In this document: positions 1 to 6,536 of the stretch, piece after piece
Layout: each line of letters opens with the position of its first letter
Numbering within the stretch: position 1 is the stretch's first letter
From: Promethearchaeota archaeon
GTDB taxonomy: Archaea; Asgardarchaeota; Lokiarchaeia; Sigynarchaeales; SOKP01
Assembly (NCBI GenBank): GCA_030605085.1
Contig: JAUWBH010000166.1
Location: 1 to 13,780 of the forward strand
Direction: 5' to 3'
Length of the DNA stretch: 13,780 nt
Translations under genes and position numbers: made by a program
The notes under the pieces: generated by a model
Told to the model about the DNA's origin: nothing
Databases searched by the model: none
The model's input: only the letters and a program-made list of their open reading frames with translations

Positions 1-2
1 AG

Positions 3-371
3 GGTTTAACGGGTGTGTTTAAATTAATCATTCCTGAAATACTTCCATTTCGTGCATTTTGGATTTTAACAACGAAATGGGGAATTAATAAACAACTTGC
101 TATAGAAATTATTTTTGAATTTGTAAAGAATTATTCAAATCCAGTTTATGTTGGTTTAAAGAGGGAGACTATCATCGAAGCATTTAAGTATTCTAATGAA
201 TTAAAACATGATATTTATGATTGTTATTATTTAGCTTTAGCTAAACAAGAAAATGCAACCTCAATTTTAACAACGGATACGGATTTTGATAAATTATGTA
301 AGAAAATTGGATTAAATTATGAAAATCCTATCCCTCCTGACATTTTAAAAACATTTTCAGCAATCAAGTGA
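3..371 (+). CDS. PIN-domain ribonuclease (VapC-like toxin), 5' end outside the window
   Basis: C-terminal two thirds of a PIN-domain protein, usually a Mg-dependent endoribonuclease and the toxin of a VapBC pair. The reading frame is open to the left edge, so the GTG at 15 is probably an internal valine and the first catalytic Asp lies outside the window. Counting from that GTG, what can be seen is the helix with the conserved Glu (IPEIL, E8), the HDIYD acidic motif (D66, D69) followed by the LALA helix, and the TTDTDFDKL strand-helix (D88, D90), which match the later PIN acidic positions. No antitoxin is visible because it would lie upstream. The gene ends in a TGA followed by a T-rich tract. 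Family assignment is good; that it acts as a toxin is inference. Confidence 0.75.
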   Translation, partial: GLTGVFKLIIPEILPFRAFWILTTKWGINKQLAIEIIFEFVKNYSNPVYVGLKRETIIEAFKYSNELKHDIYDCYYLALAKQENATSILTTDTDFDKLCKKIGLNYENPIPPDILKTFSAIK

Positions 372-379
372 TTAATGAC

Positions 380-405
380 AAAAATTTCAGAAACCTTTTC
401 TGAAA
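380..405 (-). terminator. Hairpin plus T tract, terminator of the minus-strand toxin-antitoxin operon
   Basis: Positions 385-393 (TTTCAGAAA) and 397-405 (TTTCTGAAA) form a perfect 9-bp stem with a 3-base loop. Read on the minus strand, the stem is followed directly by five T (380-384), the layout of an intrinsic terminator for the toxin gene ending at 486. It may also block antisense reading of the convergent PIN gene. Confidence 0.5.
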
Positions 406-445
406 AAAGATATAGTGGAAAATAATTTGTAGAATTAGTTATGCG

Positions 446-460
446 TTTTTTTCTTTTTTT
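446..460 (+). terminator. T-rich tract, likely archaeal terminator of the PIN gene
   Basis: A run of T interrupted once by C lies about 75 bases after the PIN-gene stop. Archaeal RNA polymerase terminates at such T tracts without needing a hairpin. Placement is the only evidence. Confidence 0.35.
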
Positions 461-485
461 ATTTCACATCACATACGCCATTAAA

Positions 486-776
486 TTAAATTTTTAATAA
501 CCGGCTTCCATGGATAATCATCTTGATTACTATTTTATCTTCTTCTTCAATAAATCGATAAATAATTCTATATTTTTGAAGAAAAAGTTCACGATCTTCG
601 GGATTTTTAGATTCTGGTACTCTACGCCCCATTTTAGGAAAGAGTTTTAAATTGTCAATAGATTCGTGAACACTTTCAAAGAAGGTATTTGCATATTGGT
701 AAGAGCTCTTTGAGATGTAAGCTATTATATCATCTAAATCAGTTTCAGCATCTTCAGTCCACTCTATTTGAACCAT
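486..776 (-). CDS. RelE/ParE-superfamily toxin (module 1)
   Basis: A 96-residue protein with the RelE/ParE fold signature: the N-terminal strand MVQIEWTEDA, the helix with DLDDIIAYIS and a YANTFF segment, the FPKMGRRVPE loop, an R-E-L/Y-x-I-x-Y strand region, and the C-terminal IIHGSR strand. Members bind and cleave ribosome-bound mRNA (RelE-like) or poison gyrase (ParE-like); the sequence alone does not separate these. Its start overlaps the end of the upstream antitoxin gene by 13 bases, which implies coupled translation. A close paralog, similar along its whole length, lies at 5942-6226 with the same arrangement. Toxin activity is inferred from family and layout. Confidence 0.85.
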   Translation of the reverse strand: MVQIEWTEDAETDLDDIIAYISKSSYQYANTFFESVHESIDNLKLFPKMGRRVPESKNPEDRELFLQKYRIIYRFIEEEDKIVIKMIIHGSRLLKI

Positions 777-958
777 TTTTTTCTTGCCTTTTCCATGACT
801 TTATCGTGAGGAATAGTTTTTCCTTCTTTTATTTGCTTTTCAGCTCTTAAAAGTTTTTGTTTTACAAAAAGATGATATTGAATATCCTCTAATGTCGTGT
901 CTTCTGGTAAATCTTGTATAAGTTTTATTACTTCTTCTTTAATATTGCTTGAATTCAT
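764..958 (-). CDS. Antitoxin of the ParE-type module 1
   Basis: A 64-residue charged protein encoded immediately before the toxin, with a 13-base overlap (764-776). It has the features of the small antitoxins that accompany archaeal and cyanobacterial ParE-like toxins: an N-terminal helix ending in LIQDLPEDTTLEDIQYHLFV, a basic/acidic helix, then a short C-terminal segment GKTIPHDKVMEKARKKW, likely the part that wraps around the toxin. The paralog at 6214-6399 shares the LPDDVSMEDI and EGRVYTHEEAKELLKKW versions of these motifs. The start ATG at 956-958 lies about 30-60 bases downstream of the TATA-containing promoter block at 986-1025. DNA binding and autorepression are typical for antitoxins but are not directly visible here. 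Confidence 0.75.
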   Translation of the reverse strand: MNSSNIKEEVIKLIQDLPEDTTLEDIQYHLFVKQKLLRAEKQIKEGKTIPHDKVMEKARKKWFK

Positions 959-985
959 ATTTTTTCATCTCATTTAATTATAATA

Positions 986-1025
986 ATTCTAAAATATATA
1001 TGTTTAAAGACTCTTATAATTTTTT
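986..1025 (-). promoter_or_regulatory. Promoter block of toxin-antitoxin module 1 (copy A of a 40-base repeat)
   Basis: A 40-base block matches 35 of 40 positions with 1460-1499, which sits at a similar distance upstream of another minus-strand gene. Read on the minus strand it contains an AACATATATAT element resembling a TATA box, ending about 35-40 bases before the antitoxin ATG at 958. A promoter role is inferred. Confidence 0.5.
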
Positions 1026-1033
1026 CACTAATG

Positions 1034-1051
1034 CTCAATAATTATATTGAG
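1034..1051. repeat. Small perfect hairpin
   Basis: CTCAATA (1034-1040) and TATTGAG (1045-1051) are inverted with a 4-base loop. On the plus strand a run of eight T begins 11 bases later (1062-1069). No plus-strand gene precedes it; it could be an operator next to the module-1 promoter or a chance AT-rich structure. Confidence 0.3.
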
Positions 1052-1100
1052 TATCTCCTCGTTTTTTTTGGTTTTTATAAATCTCATTATTATCAGAAGG

Positions 1101-1187
1101 TCAATTAATTGAGAGAGAAACTATTAGATCATCTATAGATTGCTCAAGTATATGTTTAGCTATATTAAGTTTATCAATAGCATTCAT
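1101..1187 (-). CDS. 28-residue ORF coupled to the coiled-coil gene, possibly a truncated partner
   Basis: The ATG (1185-1187) shares one base with the TAA of the preceding gene (1187-1189), forming TAATG, the usual sign of translational coupling. The predicted 28-residue peptide begins MNAIDKLNIAKHILEQ and looks helical and protein-like. No continuation was recognised in the other two frames downstream, so it may be the remaining N-terminus of a decayed toxin or a genuine microprotein. I do not recognise a family. Confidence 0.35.
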   Translation of the reverse strand: MNAIDKLNIAKHILEQSIDDLIVSLSIN

Positions 1188-1429
1188 TATTCACTTTTAT
1201 ATTCAGATTTTTTTTGAGCTAAATCTTCAATTTGATCTTGAAGGTTTTTAAGAATAATTGCATCTTCTTCTGCTTCACTTAAAGTTCCATCTTTAGCACG
1301 TTTTAAAAATAATGTAGAAGACTTGTAATTCCATTTATTTAGAATCCGTTCAATTTCTTCTTTAAGATATTTTAATTTAAAATCAATTAACTCTACTATT
1401 AAGTCTTGCTCTACAGAAATCTTTGCCAT
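1187..1429 (-). CDS. Small coiled-coil, antitoxin-like protein
   Basis: An 80-residue charged, all-helical protein. An N-terminal heptad-like helix (roughly residues 8-33, VELIDFKLKYLKEEIERILN) is followed by a short SSTLFLKRAKDGTLSEAEEDA segment and a second helix (ILKNLQDQIEDLAQKKSEY). This layout, helix, then a phrase of the kind 'S-x-x-x-F-x-x-x-x-x-x-G-x-L', then helix, resembles small archaeal proteins that precede PIN, HEPN or RelE-type toxins and are presumed antitoxins. It has its own TATA-like promoter block (1460-1499), shared with module 1, and overlaps a 28-codon ORF by one base. The antitoxin role is inference; the coding call itself is reasonably secure. Confidence 0.6.
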   Translation of the reverse strand: MAKISVEQDLIVELIDFKLKYLKEEIERILNKWNYKSSTLFLKRAKDGTLSEAEEDAIILKNLQDQIEDLAQKKSEYKSE

Positions 1430-1459
1430 GTCTACAACCTTGAATAAATAATAAAATTG

Positions 1460-1499
1460 ATTCTAAGATATATATGTTCTAAGCCTCTTTTAATTTTTT
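1460..1499 (-). promoter_or_regulatory. Promoter block of the coiled-coil gene (copy B of the 40-base repeat)
   Basis: It matches 986-1025 at 35 of 40 positions, including a GAACATATATAT element on the minus strand. It ends about 30 bases before the ATG at 1429. Duplication of this block suggests the two small-protein loci arose from one module or share a regulator. Confidence 0.5.
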
Positions 1500-1543
1500 T
1501 ATTAATATTCCATAGTTTTATTTCACTTTTTTCTTACCATTGA

Positions 1544-1792
1544 CTAAATTTAATATCATATAATTGTCGGAAAGTCACCCAGCAAGTTATAGATATGTCT
1601 TTTGCTCTCCAATCTCTCATGTTTGAGTATATTGTAAAAAATAAAGACTCTCTAAAACCTGGGATTATTGAAGTTCCTGAAGACATTGATGATAAAGTAG
1701 AATATTTAAAACTTAAATCGATGGGAATTGAAATTGACACTTTAACAGAAGATCAATACAATTATATTCATGGGTTCGAAGAGGGAACCTAA
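1544..1792 (+). pseudogene. ahcY: C-terminal remnant of S-adenosylhomocysteine hydrolase
   Basis: The frame from 1586 to 1792 reads VIDMSFALQSLMFEYIVKN, then LKPGIIEVPEDID, then LKLKSMGIEIDTLTEDQ and a terminal EEGT. These are the conserved last ~70 residues of S-adenosylhomocysteine hydrolase, which splits S-adenosylhomocysteine into adenosine and homocysteine. About 14 codons before this (1544-1585, beginning LNL) resemble the preceding family segment only loosely, and an in-frame TGA sits at 1541-1543. The NAD-binding and catalytic parts, some 330 residues, are absent. An internal ATG at 1595 would allow a 65-residue peptide, but that cannot form the enzyme. The conserved tail suggests recent truncation or rearrangement. 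Recognition of the family is confident; the cause is not known. Confidence 0.8.
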
Positions 1793-1810
1793 TTGATTAA
1801 TTCTTCTTTA

Positions 1811-1818
1811 TTTTTTTT
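1811..1818 (+). terminator. T tract after the ahcY remnant
   Basis: Eight T about 20 bases after the TAA of the remnant, within a longer T-rich stretch from 1800. This is plausibly the original terminator of the intact hydrolase gene. Confidence 0.3.
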
Positions 1819-2028
1819 AATGATTTCATGTTAAAAGAAATTCGGCGATTTTAACTATTTCCATATTTTTTCTCCTGTTCGCCAATTTTTTCATTCATGG
1901 TAGCCAGTTATTTAATTACAAAAAGTAAAATAATATTAACTGGGTTAACTTTTTATTAATCATTCATAGAAATTAATGTAAGATAATTAAGGACGAAAAA
2001 TAAAAAATCTCATTATAATTGATAACAG

Positions 2029-3315
2029 ATGCTGACGGAGCCAAGCGAAGCTACCTTGTTAGAAAAGGCGAAAGCTGAAGAAAAAGCTTATAATTGGGCA
2101 GATGCCGCTAAATTATATGGGCAGATTGCAACATCTTATTTAGATAAAAATTTACCAGAGAAAGCGGCAGAAATCTTCAAAAAAATTGGATACGCTTATT
2201 ATAAAGCGGCTTATACAGTTGAAACATCCGAAGAATATTTAAAACAATGTAAGACAGCCATCGATGCATACAAGGAAGCAGCTGATCTCTTTAGACAGAT
2301 TGGAAATAATGCTGAGGAATTGGAATGCGAAGCAGAAGCGTTATTTGTCAATGGAGATATTGCAGGATCAATTGCAGGTATAAAAGAAGCACTCAGCAAG
2401 TCTAATGAACTTTTTATTAAATCGAATGAGTTTTATTCAAAAAGGAACCATCAAGAGAGTTGCGCAAGAACTTTAAGTAGGGCAGCAACGGCATCGCATT
2501 ATTTATCGTATTATTGTAGCGAGCGAGGGGAAATTCTGAAGGTTGGCCAAAAAGGCAGAGAAATTTCAGAAAAAGCTTGGGAGATCTCAAAAGAAATTGG
2601 AAATATAAAATACCTTATCGAATCAATAACAGCTGAATCATGTATATGGATTAACGAATCAAATATTGTATCTGATCAATTTTATGAACAGCGTAAGGAA
2701 CATTCCAATAAATTACTTCAAAAAATTGAAAAAAGTCTAGTATTTGTTGAGGGTTATAACGATTTTCAAGGTCTTAGTATGATTTATACTACAGCTGGTT
2801 ATTGTTATACAGGTTTTGGATTGTTTTTTATTAAAAATGATGCAGAACAGAAGGAACTTCTTGATAAAGGGTTAAGGTTACTTGAAAAAGGTTTGGAATT
2901 CGCTAGAAAAACAAAAGATAAATCCATGATAATACTTTCCATATATCATCTATATCGTTCAGCAATTTTTGGGGAGAGGATTGAATACATTCAAAAGAGA
3001 ATATTTAGCGACCTTAACGAAGTCGAAAAGCTGTGTAAAATATTCTTAGGCTCAAAAAATATCTGGAATTTATTCCCGAAATATATTCTTTCTCTCTATT
3101 ATGCTATTCTTTCTTTGAGTGGTTTATTCACCCCCGCTCAGAGAACATCTTACGCTAAGAAGGGGATTACACATGCTATAGGATTACTAGAAATAGGTTC
3201 TTCTCTCCCCGCTTTTGCAATTACATATTGGTGTGTGACTTCGTTGCATTCAGTACTAACTCTTTTAGCTACGACGAAAGACGAACAAGATGAAAATGCA
3301 AAGAATATGCTTTAA
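2029..3315 (+). CDS. TPR-repeat N-terminal half of an interrupted TPR-nitrilase protein
   Basis: 428 codons of tandem helical repeats of TPR/alpha-SNAP-like type, for example NWADAAKLYGQIATSYLD, KAAEIFKKIGYAYYKAA, and CKTAIDAYKEAADLFRQIG, with recurring A-x-x-x-A-x-x-Y/F patterns. TPR arrays form scaffolds for protein-protein contacts; no signal peptide or membrane helix is seen, so the product is probably cytosolic. The frame ends at a TAA (3313-3315) directly after ENAKNML, yet the same frame continues without another stop to 5859 and goes on encoding repeats (YAKQAENNFKGFDEG...). This is therefore the first half of a single ~1276-codon gene broken by one nonsense codon. Whether a 428-residue product is made and useful is unknown. 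Confidence 0.75.
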   Translation: MLTEPSEATLLEKAKAEEKAYNWADAAKLYGQIATSYLDKNLPEKAAEIFKKIGYAYYKAAYTVETSEEYLKQCKTAIDAYKEAADLFRQIGNNAEELECEAEALFVNGDIAGSIAGIKEALSKSNELFIKSNEFYSKRNHQESCARTLSRAATASHYLSYYCSERGEILKVGQKGREISEKAWEISKEIGNIKYLIESITAESCIWINESNIVSDQFYEQRKEHSNKLLQKIEKSLVFVEGYNDFQGLSMIYTTAGYCYTGFGLFFIKNDAEQKELLDKGLRLLEKGLEFARKTKDKSMIILSIYHLYRSAIFGERIEYIQKRIFSDLNEVEKLCKIFLGSKNIWNLFPKYILSLYYAILSLSGLFTPAQRTSYAKKGITHAIGLLEIGSSLPAFAITYWCVTSLHSVLTLLATTKDEQDENAKNML

Positions 3316-3447
3316 TATGCTAAGCAAGCTGAAAATAATTTTAAAGGATTCGATGAAGGGATTGTAATACAGACTGTTTACGCCTGCATCTATGTTGCTT
3401 ATAAAACTCTTGCAGATATTGCAAAAAGCAATAAGGAAAAAATTAAA

Positions 3448-5859
3448 ATGTTAACTATAGCAGCAGATGTCTACGAAAAGAATATTAAACATGCTTGGTG
3501 GGGTCGATCTGGTAATATAGGAGCTCTAATTAGATTAGGGCGTCTCTATGAAGAACTTGGCATTTTAACTAAAGAAAGATCCACAATAAATAAGGCTAGG
3601 GAGTTATATATAAGTTTGATTAAAGAGACACATGAAAGGGGTTATCCTGCCTATAAGGCTGTAATATACGAACACATTGCACGTATAGAAGATAGATTGG
3701 GTAACCACACAGTTTCTGCAGAAAGCTACGAAAAAGCCCGAGAAGCTTATGCAGAATCGTTAAAAATAATCGAATATAAACCATTAAAAAATAATGTCAA
3801 GGAGAAAATTGAATATATGGACGCATGGAACCGAATAGAAATCGCTAAAACATATCATAAAAGCGAAAATCATATAGAAGCCAAGGAAAATTATGAAAAA
3901 GCAAGCAAAATTCTGGAAAATGTGACCAGATACAAGTATGAAGCTCCCTATTACGCAGCTTGGGCATTATTGGAAGAAGCAGAACAAGCCAGCAAGCAAG
4001 AGATGCAAGACAAAGCCATTGAGAAGTATGAAATAACAAGCAAAGACTTCGTAGAAGCAATTAAGACGCTTCAGAAGGCTTTCAAGCAGTCTAAAGACAA
4101 ACGAGAAAGAGAAAGAATTGAAAAACTGGAGAAAGTAGCCAATATAAGGATAAATTACTGCAAAGCCAGAATAGACCTTGAAAAAGCTAGAATTTTAGGA
4201 AGACAAGGTCAACATCTCTTAGCTGCTGGAAAATTTGCTTCTGCGGCGTCCCAATTTAGGAACATTTGCGCTCTATTTAAAATTGATCGAGAAAGAAAAG
4301 AATTAGAGGCAATTTATTATCTTTGTAGAGCCTGGGAAAGCATGGTACTTGCTGAAAAATATGAAGAACCTGAGAGGTTCGCAGAAGCGGCAAATCTATT
4401 TACAAAGGCTAGTAATATCTTCATTGAAACTAAATTAAAATTATTAGCTTCTGGGAATTCCTCCTTCTGCCGGGCTTTAGAATACGGATGTAAATTTGAC
4501 GAGTCAATTGAGACAGAAATTAAAGCACAATTATACCCAAAAATCAAGAAAATGCTCAGAAAAGCAGCTACTTCGTATAACAAAGGAGGTTTTAAGAGTG
4601 GGGCTGATTGGGCTTTAGCTACATCAACATATTTCGATGCCACATGGTATCTAATTAAAACAGATGAGGAACTTGATCTTGATAAGAAGGGAGAACACTT
4701 AGGAATCGGAGCTGGGTATTTAAAATCAGCGGCAGAATTATTCAGCAAAGCTGGTTATAATGATAAGGAAAACGAAATTCAAAATAGGTTAAATACAATA
4801 GAAAAAGAAGAAAAAATTCTTGTATCAGCTTTAAACACAATAAAAAAACCCGCCATATCTAGTAGTACTGTTGGTATACTTGCCCCTGCATGTCCTTTAG
4901 AAACCAGCCAATCTCCAAGGTTAAGTAGAGTACGTCAGTTCACAAAAGAAGAAAGACAAGTTGCCCAAGATAAAGCGTTAAAAAGGAAATTCGAAATCGT
5001 TTATAGGGATATATTCAAGGAATACCCTAGAGTTCAGAAAAGGGAATGCAGAGTTGCCATTGCCCAAATTGGTATATCTACATCTGGTGATATAATAAAT
5101 GAATTTTACGAAATGAAGGCTTCAGGCCTGTTAAGCCTTCGAAACGATAAGATCGAGTCGGTTAGAGCCAAGATTACAAATATAATTAAAAAAGCACACG
5201 AAAGCGAAGTTAACATCTTATTGTTTCCAGAAATGACAATTGATCTTAATTATACTAAATTATTAGAAGATATATCAGATTTAGCTAAATTATACGAAAT
5301 GTACATAATACCAGGATCATATCACGACCAAGAGACAAAGCGAAATATAAGCGTGGTCTTTGGACCTGATGGAATTTTATGGGAACAAGAAAAACACATT
5401 CCAGCCATTATTCACATAGGAACTAAAAGATTTAAAGAGGGTATAGAAGTCGGAAGCCTCCCTCAAAAGACAATCGTATGTAACACAGAGTATGGAAGAA
5501 TTGCAATCGCTATATGTCGTGATTTCCTCGACATGGATCTAAAAATAGAATTAAAAAACTTCGAGCCTCCGGTGGATTTAATTTTAAACCCAGCTTTCAC
5601 TCCAGTCACAGCTGACTTCAAAGCTGCTCACTTTGATGCTCGTAGATCCATCTATGCTTATTGCTTCTTCGCTAATGTGGGAGAATTCGGTGATTCCCTT
5701 ATATATACTCCTGAAAAAGAACGCATCGAAAGAACTATACTCCCAAAAGAGGAGGGTTTAATCTATAAAGATGTGGACCTCTTTAAATTGCGTTCAGAAC
5801 GCAAAAAATGGGAGAAAGAAAGTAATAAAGAAAGAAAGTTTATCCAAAGCACGAGATAA
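3448..5859 (+). CDS. TPR repeats fused to a carbon-nitrogen hydrolase (nitrilase superfamily) domain
   Basis: In the same frame as 2029-3315. Residues 1-450 (from the ATG at 3448) continue the TPR array, a low-complexity linker with Ser/Pro spans about 455-520, and residues 530-790 form a carbon-nitrogen hydrolase domain. The Glu-Lys-Cys catalytic triad is complete: E595 in LLFPEM, K649 in EQEKHIP, C690 in AICRDF. Such enzymes hydrolyse nitriles or amides, or transfer ammonia as glutaminase domains; the substrate cannot be read from sequence. The C-terminus is highly charged (LRSERKKWEKES...), and its last codons are copied at 6455-6492. Codons 3316-3447 before this ATG also encode repeat sequence, so the true protein probably begins at 2029, with the TAA at 3313 being a mutation. 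If translated separately, it needs initiation at 3448, where only a weak AAGGA lies upstream. Confidence 0.8.
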   Translation: MLTIAADVYEKNIKHAWWGRSGNIGALIRLGRLYEELGILTKERSTINKARELYISLIKETHERGYPAYKAVIYEHIARIEDRLGNHTVSAESYEKAREAYAESLKIIEYKPLKNNVKEKIEYMDAWNRIEIAKTYHKSENHIEAKENYEKASKILENVTRYKYEAPYYAAWALLEEAEQASKQEMQDKAIEKYEITSKDFVEAIKTLQKAFKQSKDKRERERIEKLEKVANIRINYCKARIDLEKARILGRQGQHLLAAGKFASAASQFRNICALFKIDRERKELEAIYYLCRAWESMVLAEKYEEPERFAEAANLFTKASNIFIETKLKLLASGNSSFCRALEYGCKFDESIETEIKAQLYPKIKKMLRKAATSYNKGGFKSGADWALATSTYFDATWYLIKTDEELDLDKKGEHLGIGAGYLKSAAELFSKAGYNDKENEIQNRLNTIEKEEKILVSALNTIKKPAISSSTVGILAPACPLETSQSPRLSRVRQFTKEERQVAQDKALKRKFEIVYRDIFKEYPRVQKRECRVAIAQIGISTSGDIINEFYEMKASGLLSLRNDKIESVRAKITNIIKKAHESEVNILLFPEMTIDLNYTKLLEDISDLAKLYEMYIIPGSYHDQETKRNISVVFGPDGILWEQEKHIPAIIHIGTKRFKEGIEVGSLPQKTIVCNTEYGRIAIAICRDFLDMDLKIELKNFEPPVDLILNPAFTPVTADFKAAHFDARRSIYAYCFFANVGEFGDSLIYTPEKERIERTILPKEEGLIYKDVDLFKLRSERKKWEKESNKERKFIQSTR
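5788..5825 (+). repeat. 38-base direct repeat, copy A (inside the nitrilase 3' end)
   Basis: It matches 6455-6492 with one mismatch. It opens with the perfect 17-base palindrome TTGCGTTCAGAACGCAA (5788-5804) and encodes LRSERKKWEKES. The two copies bracket the second toxin-antitoxin module, like attL and attR of an integrated element. Confidence 0.85.
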
Positions 5860-5886
5860 TACCACCTTAAGATTTTTAATGACTAA

Positions 5887-5892
5887 TTTTTT
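5887..5892 (+). terminator. T tract after the TPR-nitrilase gene
   Basis: Six T some 28 bases after the stop codon, in the short convergent gap before the toxin gene on the other strand. Weak, position-based call. Confidence 0.3.
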
Positions 5893-5941
5893 ACGGAAAA
5901 AATAAAAATTTATCAGATTTGATTATTTTTAATAAAAAGTT

Positions 5942-6226
5942 TTATAAAGTTAACTTACGGCTTCCATGAATTACAGAGATGACTTCAAGGTGTTCTTTTT
6001 TTATTAAATACACAATTTGATAGCTTTTATAAAGAATTTCTCGTAAATTAGGGTCGTTGTATTCTTGAACTTTCCTACCAAGCTTAGGAAATTGTTCTAG
6101 ATGACTTACCATCTCAAAAATCTGTTTTATAAGAAAATTAGCGTATTTAGGTGAATCCCTCGAAATGTATATCGCAATATCATCTAAATCTTCAAGGGCA
6201 TTCTTAGTCCACTTTATTGCAACCAT
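5942..6226 (-). CDS. RelE/ParE-superfamily toxin (module 2)
   Basis: A 94-residue ParE/RelE-like protein, clearly paralogous to the one at 486-776: MVAIKWTKNA, DLDDIAIYISRDS, YAN, FPKLGRKVQE, an REILYKSYQIVY strand pair, and the C-terminal SVIHGSRKL. The same 13-base overlap with the upstream antitoxin is kept. Similarity between the two toxins is moderate, so the duplication is not recent or the modules were acquired separately. The whole module lies between the two copies of the 38-base repeat. Expected action is inhibition of translation or of DNA gyrase in the absence of antitoxin; which one is not decidable here. Confidence 0.87.
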   Translation of the reverse strand: MVAIKWTKNALEDLDDIAIYISRDSPKYANFLIKQIFEMVSHLEQFPKLGRKVQEYNDPNLREILYKSYQIVYLIKKEHLEVISVIHGSRKLTL

Positions 6227-6399
6227 TTTTTCAGGAGCTCTTTTGCTTCTTCGTGGGTATATACTCTTCCTTCCTCAGAATCTTTTAAACCCTTCTCAAT
6301 TTTTTGTCTTATATATATAGCTTCAATGATATCTTCCATGCTTACATCATCTGGAAGATCTTTAATCATATTTATAATATTTTCCTTTTCTGTTGCCAT
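6214..6399 (-). CDS. Antitoxin of the ParE-type module 2
   Basis: A 61-residue charged protein, paralog of the antitoxin at 764-958, with MIKDLPDDVSMEDIIEAIYI and the C-terminal EGRVYTHEEAKELLKKW block. It overlaps the toxin start by 13 bases (6214-6226), so toxin translation depends on reading through the antitoxin. A TATA-like element (6433-6442, TTTTTATATC on the minus strand) lies 34-43 bases before the ATG, and the palindrome of the 38-base repeat (6455-6471) sits just beyond it, where an operator could act. Likely neutralises the toxin by wrapping its C-terminus around it; this is family inference. Confidence 0.75.
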   Translation of the reverse strand: MATEKENIINMIKDLPDDVSMEDIIEAIYIRQKIEKGLKDSEEGRVYTHEEAKELLKKWLQ

Positions 6400-6432
6400 T
6401 TTTATCTACCTTAATAATTATATTTATTATTA

Positions 6433-6442
6433 GATATAAAAA
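6433..6442 (-). promoter_or_regulatory. TATA box of toxin-antitoxin module 2
   Basis: TTTTTATATC on the minus strand, 34-43 bases before the antitoxin ATG at 6399, giving a short leader if transcription starts about 25 bases downstream. Confidence 0.45.
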
Positions 6443-6454
6443 TTTATTGAGAAT

Positions 6455-6492
6455 TTGCGTTCAGAACGCAAAAAATGGGAAAAAGAAAGTAA
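6455..6492 (+). repeat. 38-base direct repeat, copy B (displaced nitrilase C-terminal codons)
   Basis: It matches 5788-5825 at 37 of 38 positions, including the 17-base palindrome at 6455-6471. In the same reading phase it encodes LRSERKKWEKES and continues for eight more sense codons (KKEIIRKN) to a TGA at 6515-6517, an alternative ending for the nitrilase gene. Upstream of 6455 the similarity stops abruptly. Confidence 0.85.
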
Positions 6493-6536
6493 GAAAGAAA
6501 TAATTCGTAAAAATTGAGAATAAAAGAAGTAAAATT

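Noticed and set aside
1800..1925. Minus-strand micro-ORFs in the gap before the TPR gene
   Set aside because: They are 12-15 codons long without a convincing promoter or family.
3313..3315. Stop-codon recoding (for example pyrrolysine or a TAA sense codon)
   Set aside because: Pyrrolysine uses TAG, and TAA ends other normal genes here (secure cases include the cupin, dnaG and rpl18a), so a general reassignment does not fit.
3295..3325. A 54-base-type insert or a frameshift explaining the TPR stop
   Set aside because: A local AATATGCT duplication is visible, but deleting one copy breaks the downstream frame, while the frame is intact as it stands; a point nonsense change is simpler.
4317..4748. 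143-codon minus-strand ORF
   Set aside because: Shadow of the TPR array on the other strand; its Ser/Leu/Pro-rich composition has no domain, and the plus frame carries clear helical repeats.
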